Made by a program: the position numbers and the translations under genes
Shown: positions 35,868 to 47,302 of the stretch, piece by piece
How the letters are laid out: each line of letters opens with the position of its first letter
Numbering within the stretch: the first letter of the stretch is position 1
Notes under the pieces: generated by a model
Told to the model about the DNA's origin: nothing
Databases searched by the model: none
Seen by the model: only the letters and a program-made list of their open reading frames with translations
NCBI GenBank assembly: GCA_007922225.1
Contig: ML679966.1
Span: 53,735,870 to 53,799,869, forward strand
Source: Emydura subglobosa
Lineage: Eukaryota > Chordata > Testudines > Chelidae
Direction: 5' to 3'
Length of the DNA stretch: 64,000 nt

Positions 35868-37028
35868 GGATAGGGGAGAAGTGGCAGATGTAGTATATCT
35901 TGACTTTAGGAAGGCTTTTGATACTGTCTGACATGACCTTCTCATAAACAAACTAGGGAGCCTAGATGGAGTTACTATAACTGATACATAACTGATTGGA
36001 AAACCATTTGCAGAGAGGAGTTATCAGTGGTTCACAGTCAAGTTAGAAAGGCATATTGAATGGGGTTCCACAGGGATCAGTTCTGGGTCCAGTTCTGTTC
36101 AGTATGTTCATCAATTATTTAGATAATGGCATAGAGAGTACACTTAAAATGTTGCGGATGATACCAAGATAGAGGGATTGCAAGTACTTTGGAGGACAGG
36201 ATTAAAATTCAAAATGATCTGGACAAACTGGGGAAATGGTCTGAAGTAAATAAGATGAAATTCAATAAAGACAAATGCAAAGAACTTCACTGAGGAAGGA
36301 ACAATCAATTGCACACATACAAAATGGAAAATGACTGACTAGGAAGGAGTACTGCATAAAGGGACCTGGGGATCACAGTGGATCACTAGATAAATATAAG
36401 CCAACAGTATAATGCTGTTGCAAAAAAAGCTAACATCATTCTGGGATGTATTAGCAGGAGTGTTGTAAGCAAGACATGAGAAGAAATTCTTTCACTCTAC
36501 TCCCCACTGATAAGGACACAGAGGGAGTATTGTGTCCAGTTCTGGGTGCCACATTTCAGGAAAGATTTGGACAAATTGGAGAAAGTCTAGAGGAGAGCAA
36601 TAAAAATGATTAAAGGTCTAGAAAACATGACCTATGAGGAAAGATTGAAAAAATCTTTTTGCTTAGTCAGGTTTGCTTAGTCTAGAAAAGAGAAGACTGA
36701 GCAAAGACATAAAAGTTTTCCAGTACATAAAAGGTTGTTACAGGGAGGAGGGTAAAAAATTGAGGATAGGACAAGAAGCAGTAGACTAAAATTGCAGCAA
36801 GGGAGGTTTAGGTTGGACATTAGGAAAAACTTCCTAACTGTCAAGGTAGTTAAGCACTGGTGCAAATTGGGAGGTTGTGGAATCTCTGTCATTTGAGTTT
36901 TTTTTAAGAACAGGTTTGATAAACACCTGTCAGTAATTGTCTAGTTATTATGTAGACCTACCTTGAATGCAGGGAACTAGGCTAGATGAGGTCTCTTCCA
37001 GTCCTACACTTATATGATTTTATGATGA
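35868..37028 (+). pseudogene. CR1 LINE, 3' half (RT and 3' end)
   Basis: Plus-strand reading gives 'YLDFRKAFDTV' (RT motif A) and then '[19 protein letters not shown]' in place of the intact '[13 protein letters not shown]'-type motif B. Further on come 'KMKFNKDKCK' and 'EYCVQFWVPHFR' corresponding to later CR1 ORF2 segments. It ends in 'gaggtctcttccagtcctac', 'atgattttatga', the CR1 3' terminus. It has several stops and frameshifts and is 5' truncated. The minus ORF 36892-36677 is incidental. Confidence 0.85.
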
Positions 37029-37339
37029 CATCTCCAGTTGCTACTGTAATACAAATGATGTATTTAGATTTGGGTAAAGAAAAACAGATTCCATAAAGGT
37101 TATAGTATCCTAGAAAAGGTTTACTGAATTCATTTATGTTTCACTTATTAACTGTGAAATGTGCTTCACAGGGTGAAAGTTTAACCAGGAAATCAATAAA
37201 GTGAATAAAATACTGGAAACAAGTCGTAAAAGTAGTCCACTTGTATATGAAGCAGGTAAATTATACTGTTAAAACTTGTGTAACAACAGATCAGTAAATT
37301 GGGTTTAGCTATAAAACATAAAACTTAAGTGACTGATTA
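37029..37339 (+). other. Intron, nothing recognised
   Basis: Short AT-rich spacer between CR1 and DIRS copy B. Confidence 0.35.
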
Positions 37340-37366
37340 TACGGAAGAGAATTCAACAAGTGAATC

Positions 37367-39130
37367 ATGGAAGTACCAGCAACTCCAGTTCCGGCCCCAG
37401 GGCATCTGTTTAATCTGATGCCGATGCGGGTGATACCGGGACTGGCTGTTCCCACACCAGCGAAGTACCAAGTGGCTCCAGACCTCCTCTGCTTTTCTCT
37501 TGATCCAAGTCTTTGCCAGGGCTACAGCATGTATAGCCCCATTGGATGGATGAGCTGCTGTATTTTTGGGTCCATTGGAACTGCATCTCAGTGTTCTCCT
37601 TCCGCAGTGTGTGGAAGCAAGGCTGGTGCGGGGATCGGTGCAAGGGACTGCCACAACACTGTTGCATTCAGCATTGTTGATGTTACTGTGGCGATTCTCA
37701 CAACCCTCCATTTTGGCACCATCAGCTATTTTGGTGCCTCCACTGACTTCAGAGTCAACAGAGCATACTCAATACCAGTGGTACTGTTTCCACCATTGGT
37801 GCCAGTCCCTTCTTTATTTGGGTGACGGATGAGTCAGACTGACTCACCCCTTAGAGCTGGCTGCACCATTATCCCCAGAAACCCAAGGCTTCATGGAGTC
37901 GAGGTGGGGATCTTTCTCCTCCTGCTCTTCTTCATCTGACCAACATTAGGGGCCATTTATGGAGCACCATGGGTACCAGGATTGGCACTTGTCTTACAGT
38001 TGGGACAGGGGCTCCTGGCCCAGTGCCTACTGGCCACTAATGCCCTATCCTTACGCCTAGTGGTCTCAATGGAATCTGTGAGATGCCCCTCTGTCACGGA
38101 AATCACAACCCTCAGCTCCCATTAAAGCAGATCACCAAGCAGATCAGTGGTGGAGACTGTGTATCCACTGCAGGGTCAGGCAGTAATGAGATTTCCCTAG
38201 GCACTGCAGAGCCTATAGAGCTGCCTTTTCCAGCTCCACCAGTCCAGGAGTGGGAGCCAGCTCCTCAGCCCTTCCTATTAATGATGCGCTCCTAGAGCTT
38301 GTGAAAATTCTTTGGAGCACACCAGCTTTGGTGCCATTTACTGTGAAGCTCATGGAGAAATGCTATTTTGTCCTGGTGCAGGTTTTGAGAGGTTTTACTA
38401 CCATCTGGCTCAAAATTCCCCGGTCATAACTCCAGTGAATGATAGAGCCCAGTAGGGCAGGTTTAAGTCCACTCCTAAGGACAAGGAATTGAAAAGGATG
38501 GACTTAATGGGAAAGAAGATTTACACCTCCTCCTTGCAAATGCAGATTGCGAACCAGCAGGCATTGCTTGTCCAGATACGACTTTGTAAATTGGACAGCT
38601 ATGTTTAAGTTTGCAGACCAGCTACCTGAAACCGCTAGAGAGGAATTTTGGTTGTTCATCACTGAGGCCTACTTAGTGGCCAAGACATAGTTGCAGTCTG
38701 CCTTGAGCATCACGGACACTTCGACCGGAGTTATGGCTCTGCAGTGACCATGAAAAGGGTTTCCTGGCTGCAAAATTCGGGCATTGCTCCCAACATGAAC
38801 AAGTTATAGAAGATCTATCCATCATCAGCCAGGTGCTGTTTTTGGACAAAACACTGTACTCCTTCAAAGATTCTAACACCATCCTTCATTTCTTGGGCGT
38901 GTATACGTTGGCAGTGCAGAGATGCCACTGAGATGGCCAATAGCAGCAACAATACCATCTGCAAGCATCTTTGGGCAGTCTTTTCCTCCCCCGAGATAGC
39001 AGGACTACCCCACCATTCCTCCATGTCCCTCTTCAGAGACCTCTCTCATGAGATACTGCTCTTTGAGCAGATCTGCTTGTTAATGGTTTTGGGAGCTGTG
39101 GGGGAAGTTGCTCCACAGCACCGCAGCTAG
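37367..39130 (+). pseudogene. Copy B Gag-like remnant
   Basis: The open frame from 37367 (152 aa) is low-complexity, rich in Pro, Val and Ser, and starts inside Gag. It lacks the Cys/His cluster. Later frames near 38.5-39.0 kb keep segments comparable to copies A and C ('QIANQQALLVQI', 'FEQICLLM'). Stops and shifts are frequent. Overlapping frames on both strands mean the exact coding frame is uncertain. Confidence 0.45.
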
Positions 39131-39790
39131 GAGTTTTATTCCCAGTACTTCTTGGTTCCCAAATACAAACGAAGGGTAAGACCTATTCTCAACCTCTGCA
39201 ACCTCAACAAATATATCAGATATGTAAGGTTCCTAATGGTCACCCTATAAATGATTCTCCTTACATTGACTCAGAACGACTGGACCTTCAGGATGCTTAT
39301 TTCCATGTGGTGATTTTTCTGAACCACTGAAGATTTCTCTGGTTTGTTGTGGCGAGCTGTCATTTTCAATACATAGTCCTTCCTTTCAGTCTGTCTTCGC
39401 CCCCCAGGTCTTTACCAAATGTGTGGTTGTGATGACGGCGTACCACAGGAAGAAAGGAATCCATATCTTCCTGTATCTGGTGACTGACTACTTAAGGGAC
39501 AGGTCCAGAGAAGTAATCCTTTCTCACATACACATTACGCTGTGCTTATTCAATTTACCTGGGTCTCATCCTAAACATCGGAAGTTTAACATTGGTCCCT
39601 ATTCAGAAAATCAAGTTCATTGGGGCCCTAATAGACCCTGTGAATTCAAGAGCGTTTTTGCTGACCGACCATTTCCAGACAATTTGTTGCCTTTGTCTCG
39701 GTCTGCAGTCTCAACCTTCCATGACAGTTTGCATGTGTCTGAAGCTCTTGGGCCAGATGTCTTCATGCATACAGGTGGTTTAATTTGAAA
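39130..39790 (+). pseudogene. Copy B reverse transcriptase (broken at YLDD)
   Basis: Frame-corrected reading gives 'LDLQDAYFHVVIFLNH' (motif A, about 39282-39330), 'CHFQYIVLPFSLS' and a YLDD site at 39474-39485 that has lost one base, turning it into an out-of-frame 'YLVTD'. 'IGALIDPVNSRAFLL' further on is the usual thumb-region segment. Several stops are present. This is the longest RT region in the window. Confidence 0.7.
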
Positions 39791-39792
39791 AG

Positions 39793-40494
39793 TTGCGCCT
39801 TCAGATATGGCTCAGGTCAGTTTACCATTCAACTGTTCACCCCTTGGACAAATTGGTCCTCCTCCCTCCACTGATCCTGAACTCTTTGCACTGGTGGATG
39901 GAACAGGGGAATATATGTCGAGGCATTCCCTTCACCCAGCCCTTACCAACCAGGACTGTTGTCACTGACACCTCTCTGATAGGTTGGGGAGTGCATCTGG
40001 CATCACTGAAGGTTCAGGGTCTGTGGTTGGAGCAGGAAGCTTCACTGCATATCAATGTCCTGGAGCTTCAGGCCATCTACAATGCCTGTCACATTTTCCT
40101 AGACTGCATCAAGTGTTCAGTGGTTCATATACTTACCAAGAATACCACCACGATGTGTTATATGAACAGGCAAGGGGGAACACACTCCAGTGTCCTCTCC
40201 CAAGACGCAACCAGGCTGTGGCAGTTCTGTATTGAAGAGAGTATCGCTCCGATAGCTGATCTCTTCCCTGAAGTCCAGAATCATCTCGTGCATCATCTCA
40301 CCAGGAATTTTTCCCTGAATCACGAATGTGCTGAAGTCCAGTGTTCTGCAAGTCATCTTTGTGGCTTGGGGCTCTCACTACGAGGGACAACTGGAAAAGG
40401 AGCTCAGTCCATGGGTTCACTGATGGATGCCTTCCACCTCAGCTGGCAGTGGACTCTCCTATATGCTTTCTCTGTGATCCTGATCGTTCTATAG
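39793..40494 (+). pseudogene. Copy B RNase H domain (catalytic residues partly lost)
   Basis: The 233-aa open frame carries a DIRS-type RNase H. First acid D59 is in 'VVTDTSLIGWG', second acid E91 is in 'INVLELQAI', and the conserved MCYMNRQGGT follows. The third acid is missing ('TKN' at 115-117 where 'TDN' is usual), and the last Asp is replaced ('NHLVHHLTR' where 'xLADxLSR' is usual). The enzyme would be inactive. It continues into 'GSLMDAFHLSWQWTLLYAF', the linker to the recombinase. This is the only RNase H among the three copies. Confidence 0.7.
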
Positions 40495-40499
40495 ATCAT

Positions 40500-41690
40500 C
40501 CTCAAGCTGAAAGTGGAATGGGTCAATGTTATCCTCATTGTCACTGGCATGGCTGAGGCAGTGCTGGTTTTGTGGCCTTCTTGTGCTTTTGATTCAGCCA
40601 CCCATATATCTTCCTCTCCAACCTACTTTCACAGAATCATGGTCGCACCTTGCATCCCTCACCCAGCTCCTGGCATCTCATGGCATGACTGCTCCATGGC
40701 TGAATGAGGAGGAAGAGCGATGTTTGGAGGCTGTTTGACAGTCCTACTCAGTAGTAGAAAATCCTCTATTAGTATGGCCTGTAACATTTTTCAGTGTGGT
40801 CATTGGCCCATGGAGTTCAGCCAATGCTAGTCTGTATTCAAAAATCATGGAGTATTTGCTGCATCTTCAGTCATTAGGCCTTGTGCTTAGCTCATTGAGG
40901 GTGCATCTAGTCGTGATCTCAGCTTTTATGCACCTTTCATGGAAGACTGGTATTTTCCAATGCCATGGTGGTGAGATCCTTTGTCTCCATCTGCCAGTAT
41001 GGACCCGGTTCCCTTGTGGGATCTTAACACAAGTCCTTTGTGGGACATTACCTTAGTGGCACTGATGGAGCATCCATTTGAGCCCGTTTGTCCTGTCCCT
41101 TTCCTCCCCAATGTAGAAAACTGCATTCCTAGTGGTAATAACATCTGAGAGGAGACTGAATTGCAGGCTTTGATGGCAGGGCAATTCTCCAAAGACAAAG
41201 TGACATTGCGGCCATACCCGAAATTAGTGTCTAAAGTGATCTCTCGACCTCATTTAAACCAGGTGGTATATTTGTCTGTGTTTTTTCCTAAAATGCATTC
41301 CTCTCTGGAGGAGCAGTGTCTTCATGCATTAGAAGTCAGACAATGTCTGCCCTTTTATCTTGACAGAACTAAACCCTTCCGGCCTTTGCCTCATCTGTTT
41401 GTGTCATATGCAGACCATATGAAGGGACTGGCAGTCTCCTCACAGATGATCTCTAAGTGGATAACTTCCTGCATGCAGACTGCATACAAAATAGCTGCAG
41501 CTGTGCCCTCTCAATGAATGAAAGCTTATTTTTCGATAGCGCAAGTTATGTCAATAGTGTTCTTAAATAGTGTCTCAATATTGGATATTTTCAGGGTTGT
41601 CGATACATACTTTTACAAATCACTATGTTATTACTGCAGCAGCCAGAGCAGACACAGACTTTGGGAAGACAGTCCTACACTGCTTGTTTA
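40500..41690 (+). pseudogene. Copy B tyrosine recombinase remnant
   Basis: It begins with 'HIYLPLQPTF' and 'LLASHGMTAPWL', then 'EYLLHLQSLGLVLSSLRVHL' (about 40850-40910). The frame from 41161 (118 aa) holds 'PKLVSKVISRPHLNQVVYLS', 'CLPFYLDRTKPFRPLPHLFV' and 'ISKWITSCMQTAYK'. The HxxR motif that should follow is destroyed (stop after 'AAAVPSQ' at 41515-41517), and the terminal Tyr segment is only traceable. The box I arginine segment is also degraded. Confidence 0.65.
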
Positions 41691-41732
41691 AATAGATGCC
41701 GAACCCCGCCTCCTGCGGGTACTGCTTTTGAG

Positions 41733-41810
41733 TCACCTAAGTGGAATACACAGCTGCATCTACTTGAAGAAGAAGAAACAGTTACTTACAGTGATGCAGA
41801 TGTGTATTCC
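41733..41810 (+). repeat. Copy B internal complementary region
   Basis: CACCTAAGTGGAATACACAG, then CATCTACTTGAAGAAGAAG, then CAGTTACTTAC and GATGCAGATGTGTATTCC. Part of it is inverted with respect to the element's right end at about 42005-42061. Its other partner, the left end, is absent from this copy. Confidence 0.65.
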
Positions 41811-41859
41811 AAACCCACCCTCTGTCTCCTTTGCATCGGAGTCTTGTCTCTGGGCATTC

Positions 41860-42061
41860 AGTATGAAGGAACTGAGGGAGGTCAGGGTTGTGCCACTTTA
41901 TTTAGCCAAGGAAGAGGTTATGGCCACAAGGTGCAAGCGGCACCCCTCTACAGGTACTGCTATGCCAAGTTCTCTAGCTCTGGTGCACTAAGCGTGCATG
42001 CATCTAAGTGGAATACACATCTGTATCACATCTCGAAGAACCACAGTTATAGTAAGTAACC
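41860..42061 (+). repeat. Copy B right terminal repeat
   Basis: It runs from 'atgaaggaactgagggaggt' to 'cagttatagtaagtaacc'. Its layout ('aaggaactgagg' inner edge, 'cgaagaac...agttat..taagtaacc' outer edge) is the same as copies A and C, but most of the sequence differs. Confidence 0.65.
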
Positions 42062-45000
42062 ATTTTTACTATTGTTTGAAAAATAATCTGATCGCGTACT
42101 TATTAAATTATGGGACAGAGGCAAGTTTGTGTACGCAGCCATAACTTCATTTTCTGAGTTTTGATTATTTAGCTATACAACAGTAACATTTTCTTCATAT
42201 AATTTTGGATGGCATTTCTTACGTTGTGCAGTATTTTTAAGATAAAGAAAAAAATAGTAAAATCCCAAATTTGGACATATTTGGCAAGCACCACTTTAAA
42301 ACCATCTCATGTACTTCACAAGGTCTTCAGGATGAAGCCCCTATGTATTTCACCAAGTCTTTAGAAGAGAATAATTTGCCGGCAAATCTTAAGAGCTGTT
42401 TATTTTTACTTTACAAGAAGAGCTGGCAATTCCTTTCCCTTGTTGACTGTGTGCCTTTTGTTAGTATTTATCTAAGTTAGCTGTGTGTACATTCAGAGTG
42501 GCCTTCCTCAGCTGAGTATTTTATGAGCTTAGTGAGAGTTCCTTTCAGAACATACTGTGTGTGCTGTGTGATTTTTTTCAGTGACTCATGACTAAATTAA
42601 ATCAAACTTAATTCCCCAGAATACTCTAAGACACTTCCCTTCAGTGAGGATTATTACAGTGATTGACTCCAGTTGTTTAGATACTAAAGTGTTTTTAAAA
42701 CACAATAAAGATTTATTTTTATAATAAGGAAGGTATTTCTTTTCCACACTTAATGCCATCCAAAGTGTGTTTGCTCTGACAAAAAACAAACAAAACCCCC
42801 ACCATACCCCACAAACCAAAACCAAAGCAAATTAACAAAATAAAACCTTTATGTTGAGAGGATGACTGGAAAAAATCCAGGCAGAAGGTGAAAGCACAGA
42901 GAATGTGGAGTTAAATGTGGAAATGCGTGTACTCTAGAACAACAGCAGTCAGGACAATGCATCAAGTGCACTGTCATCTTCAGTTGTGAAAATTCCACTT
43001 TTGTATAAACTTTTCAAAGCACCTACATGCACCTGTCTCAATTTGGATGCCTCTTAAAATTTCTTATTATACCTTGAATACAATTTTGATAAACAGTCTA
43101 TTTAATGTAGAATTCAATGCTGCATTTTTATGATTGGAGATAGAAACAGTAGTTGTGGGAATTTTCTGGTTTAGTTGCTGTGGAAACCAGGTCTTGAAAG
43201 TGGTTCCAAATCCGTGACAGCATTATGAAAGAACAGCAGGTTGATTGTCTAGCATGTTTTGTCTTAGAAACCCATTTTGTCTTAGAAACCCAGATGTGAT
43301 GTTTTGAGATGCTGTTTTGAGTTCTGACCACAAAGACTGTCAAGAAAGGCCAAACACAGGAAATGTCCTCCCCTTTCTCTGGTTTTAATCATATGAGAGT
43401 GCTAAAATTTATAAAGCTTTGGGTAATCTGACTTGAGGTCTATTTGTTAGCATTTCCCGTAATCTTATTAGGAATTATGGCTATTTAGATAGGGAAAAAA
43501 GCAACGCTTTGAGTTGCCATAGGCAAATTTTGCTACAGAAAATGTAAACTGTGAGCTTCAGCATCTAATTAGCAACCCTGATTTTGTTTAAATTCAGGTT
43601 GTATTTAAACTTTCCTGCAATACGAGGTGCGAGGCGCCCCCCCCCCCCCCAAATAAAACCACCCATCCCCTCTCCAAAATATAAAAACCATTTCTTGTCT
43701 GAAATCAGTGGGTTTTTTTTTTTAATTTAATGAACTTCAGCAGTCAGAAAATTAATAACTCCCTATCAGTTAAAATCATAAAGTAAATCGAGAGTGAAGG
43801 GCTTTTAAGCATTTAATAAATATACATTTTGCAATGTATGGCCCTCTTAATACTATCTGGTAGCCCACCTGCTTACTTGTCTGCAATTTGTTCACTCGTT
43901 ATCAGGAACCGTTAGCAGACAGGTCTGAAGTTAGTTAATTTTTTCCAGATTAAATTTTAAACCTTTAACCATAGTAGAATTTTATGGAATGACCCAATAC
44001 ATTATATTTATTCATGTGCCCAGCACAACAGTGTCTTCCTCCAAAAAGGTGACCAACTTCAGTATGTGAATAAAGTACACTGGAGTCAGTTCCATAATCC
44101 AATTTCTTCATAAGTAGAAATGTTGTGTTTTAGTTGTATTGTTTGTTTGTTCTTTTGTATTTCAGTAGTACCCAAACACCCTGTATTGCTAGAAATAATT
44201 ATGGTAGGCATGGTCCTTGCCCTGAATAGCTTATTGATAATAAAAACCCATGTTAATTGCTTACAGATTTTGGAATCTAATAAATTAAGAGGGAAGGTAG
44301 TGAGAGCAAATACTAGTGATCACAACTCCTAATTATTTGTTTGGTGTGAGTTTCTAAATTATAGAATGACAAACAGTGGGTTGCTGCTTGGGATTGTGCA
44401 ATCCCTCTCCATCTTTAATTTTGTGAAAAATAAATACCAGAGGAAAGAAATTATTTTCTGGATGAGGAGGTGAAACAGAAATTTAGTTCTGGTAATTCAT
44501 TTCTGGCAGAAAACAGCCATAGCATATAATCGGTAACAGAGCTTGTGAATTGTAATGTTATTCAAAAGAAGTGCACTTTTTCTTGATCTTCATGCCTGGA
44601 GGATTAAAGCTTTATTCTGTCTAGCCAGTAAGACTTTAGTTAGTTTGTTAGTTGCAAGGGGAGATGCAACCCACACATAGTTCACACTTGATTAGCTCAC
44701 AGATAAGTGTCTAGGGTAAAACTTTAAATTTTAATATAAAATGTACGATGTAAAACCTGTTGCTATGATTTAAAGATATTTTAATGTGCTTGTTAGTCTC
44801 AAAAACCAAATAATGGCTTCAAAGAGAATGGATTATATTTAATATCATAGTACTAAAATGCTGCAACAGTTTTCCAGGAGAAAGACTTGGAGAATAACAG
44901 TTACTCTTTTTGCGGACACTTCAACTGCAGAGAAGATGAATATATGTCTGTTAGGCCATCCACTGTTTCTACTCTAAAGTGATTTTGGCTTTAAATTATT

Positions 45001-45800
45001 TTAACTAAAAAGTTAAATCTAAAGTCATCTCAAGTTCTTGAGTAGTCCCTCCTTCCCCAAACAAAGTAGTTACAATGCTTATGTGCTTTTTTAGCTTTCT
45101 CTCTTGTTTTATTGCAGTCTGATGGAGATGAGAAAATGTGAGAACGTAGATGAAATTGCTTCCCTAAATAATCAACAGGAACACATAAGAGAAGAGTGAT
45201 TCTTTTTAAATGGAAAAAAGATAAATGTTAAGAAAAATAGGATTAATACCACTATGCAAAGTGTTAAACGATTATCTGAGTTCATCTTTGTCTTTATTTT
45301 TTTAAAAACCAAAAACTTTATGATCTGATCAGAAAATACACTGGTATTCTCAACAGCAATAACCTGCTGGCAAGGTTGAGACAACTAGTTGAGTAGTCAA
45401 AGCCTGCTATGATTAGCACTTTGCCTATTACACAAGATTGAAGTAAGCAGGAAAAAAAAAAGGACAAAGAAAAAGCAAAACACAACTGTCAACCTATCAT
45501 ATTCCCTTAAAATGTTTTTGAAGAGTCCAAAAAGAAGGACACTGGTTTTCTGCACTAGAAAGCTTTGAACAATATGGAAATAATTTCACTAGATAAGATA
45601 AGTGTGTGTGTGTGAAAACCCAGACAAAATAATAGTAATGTTTAATGTTCTGGCTGACAATTTTCAGCAGTGAAACATGAAATAACAGGCCTTTGGAGGC
45701 ATGGAAATAGGAGGGAAAGGAATACAAAGAATTTACTTGCTAGCATGAAACAGTGGGGGAGGTATCTAGTGAACTAAAGGAAATAGGGAAGAAATATTGT
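42062..45800 (+). other. Intron with short tandem duplication and poly-C run
   Basis: AT-rich, with an exact 18-bp tandem duplication at 43257-43292 and a C-run at 43636-43650. No gene is recognised. Small ORFs (42271-45727) lack domains. Confidence 0.45.
43257..43292. repeat. Exact 18-bp tandem duplication
   Basis: TTTTGTCTTAGAAACCCA occurs twice, head to tail, with no difference. Confidence 0.95.
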
Positions 45801-45825
45801 TCCCTCAAGGGACACTGCTTCACAA
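45801..45825. repeat. Left 25-bp direct repeat flanking DIRS fragment D
   Basis: It begins TCCCTCAAGGGACAC and ends GCTTCACAA. The second copy at 46726-46750 matches at 24 of 25 positions. Confidence 0.85.
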
Positions 45826-46725
45826 GTACCGGGTGTGCTGGCCGCTTCCGGGAGTCGATGATGGGTCCCAGATTATGCTCAGAGCCCTGAGGGGCGATGC
45901 TGCCACCGACCTCAATTCCGGGGAAGATGAGTTGCCCAGCGCAGGTCTTGTCTCATCCCCTGCTCCCCTCTTGCCTCTCTTGTGTGTCGGGGAGCGCCCT
46001 CTCCTGGTGTGCTGGTTTTTGTGCCTCTTTGTCAGCACGAACAATGGTGAGTGGTGCTGGGAAGGGGGACTCCACACAGACGGTGATCAGTGCTGAATCG
46101 GAGCAGCGCAGCTCAGAGGCAGGTCTAAGTGCTGCATCCATTAGCAGAGGCTTCAAGCAACTGTCCCTGCCTTTTTTTTTTTTTTTTTTTTTTGCACAGC
46201 CTGAATCCCCTGCAGATTTTGCATTTGTTGCAGACGTGAACTTTCCCAAGGCGCTTTAGGCAGCTTAAATGGAGATCAGTCACAGGCAGGAATTTATTGC
46301 AAGTCATCCACAGTTTGAAGCCTAGAAATTGAGGCATGCCCCGTCCCTGGGACAACATCTCAGGTGGGACTGCTATCTAGAGACTACTAACTCTAGAACT
46401 ACAACTATATTATAACTAACAATTATATACAACTATATAAACTAGAACACTGTGAAAACCACTGGAGAAGGCTTGCAAATGCAAGAAAGTCATTCCAGCA
46501 ACCATCACGGGCAGTAAGAAGGAGCTGAGCGGATGGCTGTCTGGTGGCGCCCCTAATACCGGCGCATATGCGTGTGACCCCAAAGGGCACCAGAGCCAGC
46601 CCAACGGATACCACTGAGGGAAAAATCTCCTGCACCAGTGCACGTGGTGCGCACATACCTAATATGGAAGGGACATGAGCAACACATCTCGAAGAACAAG
46701 TTATGAAAGCTTAGTAACCGGTTTT
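45826..46725 (-). mobile_element. DIRS fragment D: left terminal repeat plus start of Gag (minus strand)
   Basis: Read on the minus strand it starts near 46725 with GGTTACTAAGC, then GTTCTTCGAGATGTGTTGC, then the ITR body to about 46490. A Gag start follows: 'MPQFLGFK', 'DLHLSCLKRLGKVH', 'NKCKICRGFRL'. Its Cys/His cluster has lost ligands (first Cys is Trp, 'CLKC' is 'CLKR'). An A-run of 22 (plus-strand T-run 46172-46193) interrupts Gag. It stops at 45826. Its outer end is of the type seen at the right ends of A and C, so it comes from a variant subfamily. Short direct repeats flank it. Confidence 0.75.
46172..46193. repeat. T22 homopolymer run
   Basis: Twenty-two T's on the plus strand, inside the Gag remnant of fragment D. 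It produces a poly-lysine stretch in the minus-strand ORFs. Confidence 0.95.
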
Positions 46726-46750
46726 TCCCTCAAGGGACACCGCTTCACAA
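46726..46750. repeat. Right 25-bp direct repeat flanking DIRS fragment D
   Basis: Second copy of the repeat at 45801-45825; one C/T difference. Confidence 0.85.
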
Positions 46751-47225
46751 AAACAAAGGCACTCTTGATTGTCCCTTCAATTTCTCCTGATCCATATCCT
46801 CTAGAAACATGTTTTTCCTGTAGTGATTTTTAAATTCCATCTTGGTTGACCGATCTTATACTTATATTCTCTTGACAGCATGCAACATCCAACAATCTGG
46901 ACAGCATTGTCTGGCTAGCAGTATATTTTGTGCAGCTTTGATGCTTTTGTCATAACAATTTGTATTTATTTTTTTAGTAGGTAGGGGGATGCCAAATGTT
47001 TATTTTTAAATACTTCAATGCACAAACATATTTTTAAAGAGTTCAGATTCAGTATGTTTCCATGTTATGCTTTATATATAAAATTCCAGGAACTTTAAAT
47101 CTTTTAAATTATGAATATTGCACTTTGAAATACTATGTTAATCTTGATATTTTTAAATTTTCTTATTAATCTCTTAACTACTCTTGGACTGGTGATCATG
47201 GCCAAGGGATAAGGTACTGTGTAGG

Positions 47226-47302
47226 TCTCCAGATCAAACACTGAAGCACTCACTCTTCTTGTATCCACAAGACACCCCGTTCACGCCTACTAAAGTGGCT
47301 TA
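47226..47302 (+). repeat. Dispersed unassigned repeat, copy 1
   Basis: The 5' 51 bp match 52356-52406 at about 90 percent: TCTCCAGATCAA, CACTG, AGCACTCA, TCCACAAGACACC with single-base differences. The match weakens over the next 25 bp. Family not recognised. Confidence 0.7.

Larger units (their letters stand above)
37340..42061 (+). mobile_element. DIRS retrotransposon copy B (about 4.7 kb, left end missing)
   Basis: This is a second, more diverged DIRS subfamily. The right end has the ICR/ITR structure, with its own terminal sequence (GTGGAATACACATCTG). It retains RT and RNase H, which copies A and C lack. The left ITR and the Cys/His start of Gag are not found near 37.34 kb, so it is 5' truncated. 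All coding regions are broken. Positions 38.0-39.1 kb contain Gag-like decayed sequence. Confidence 0.8.
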
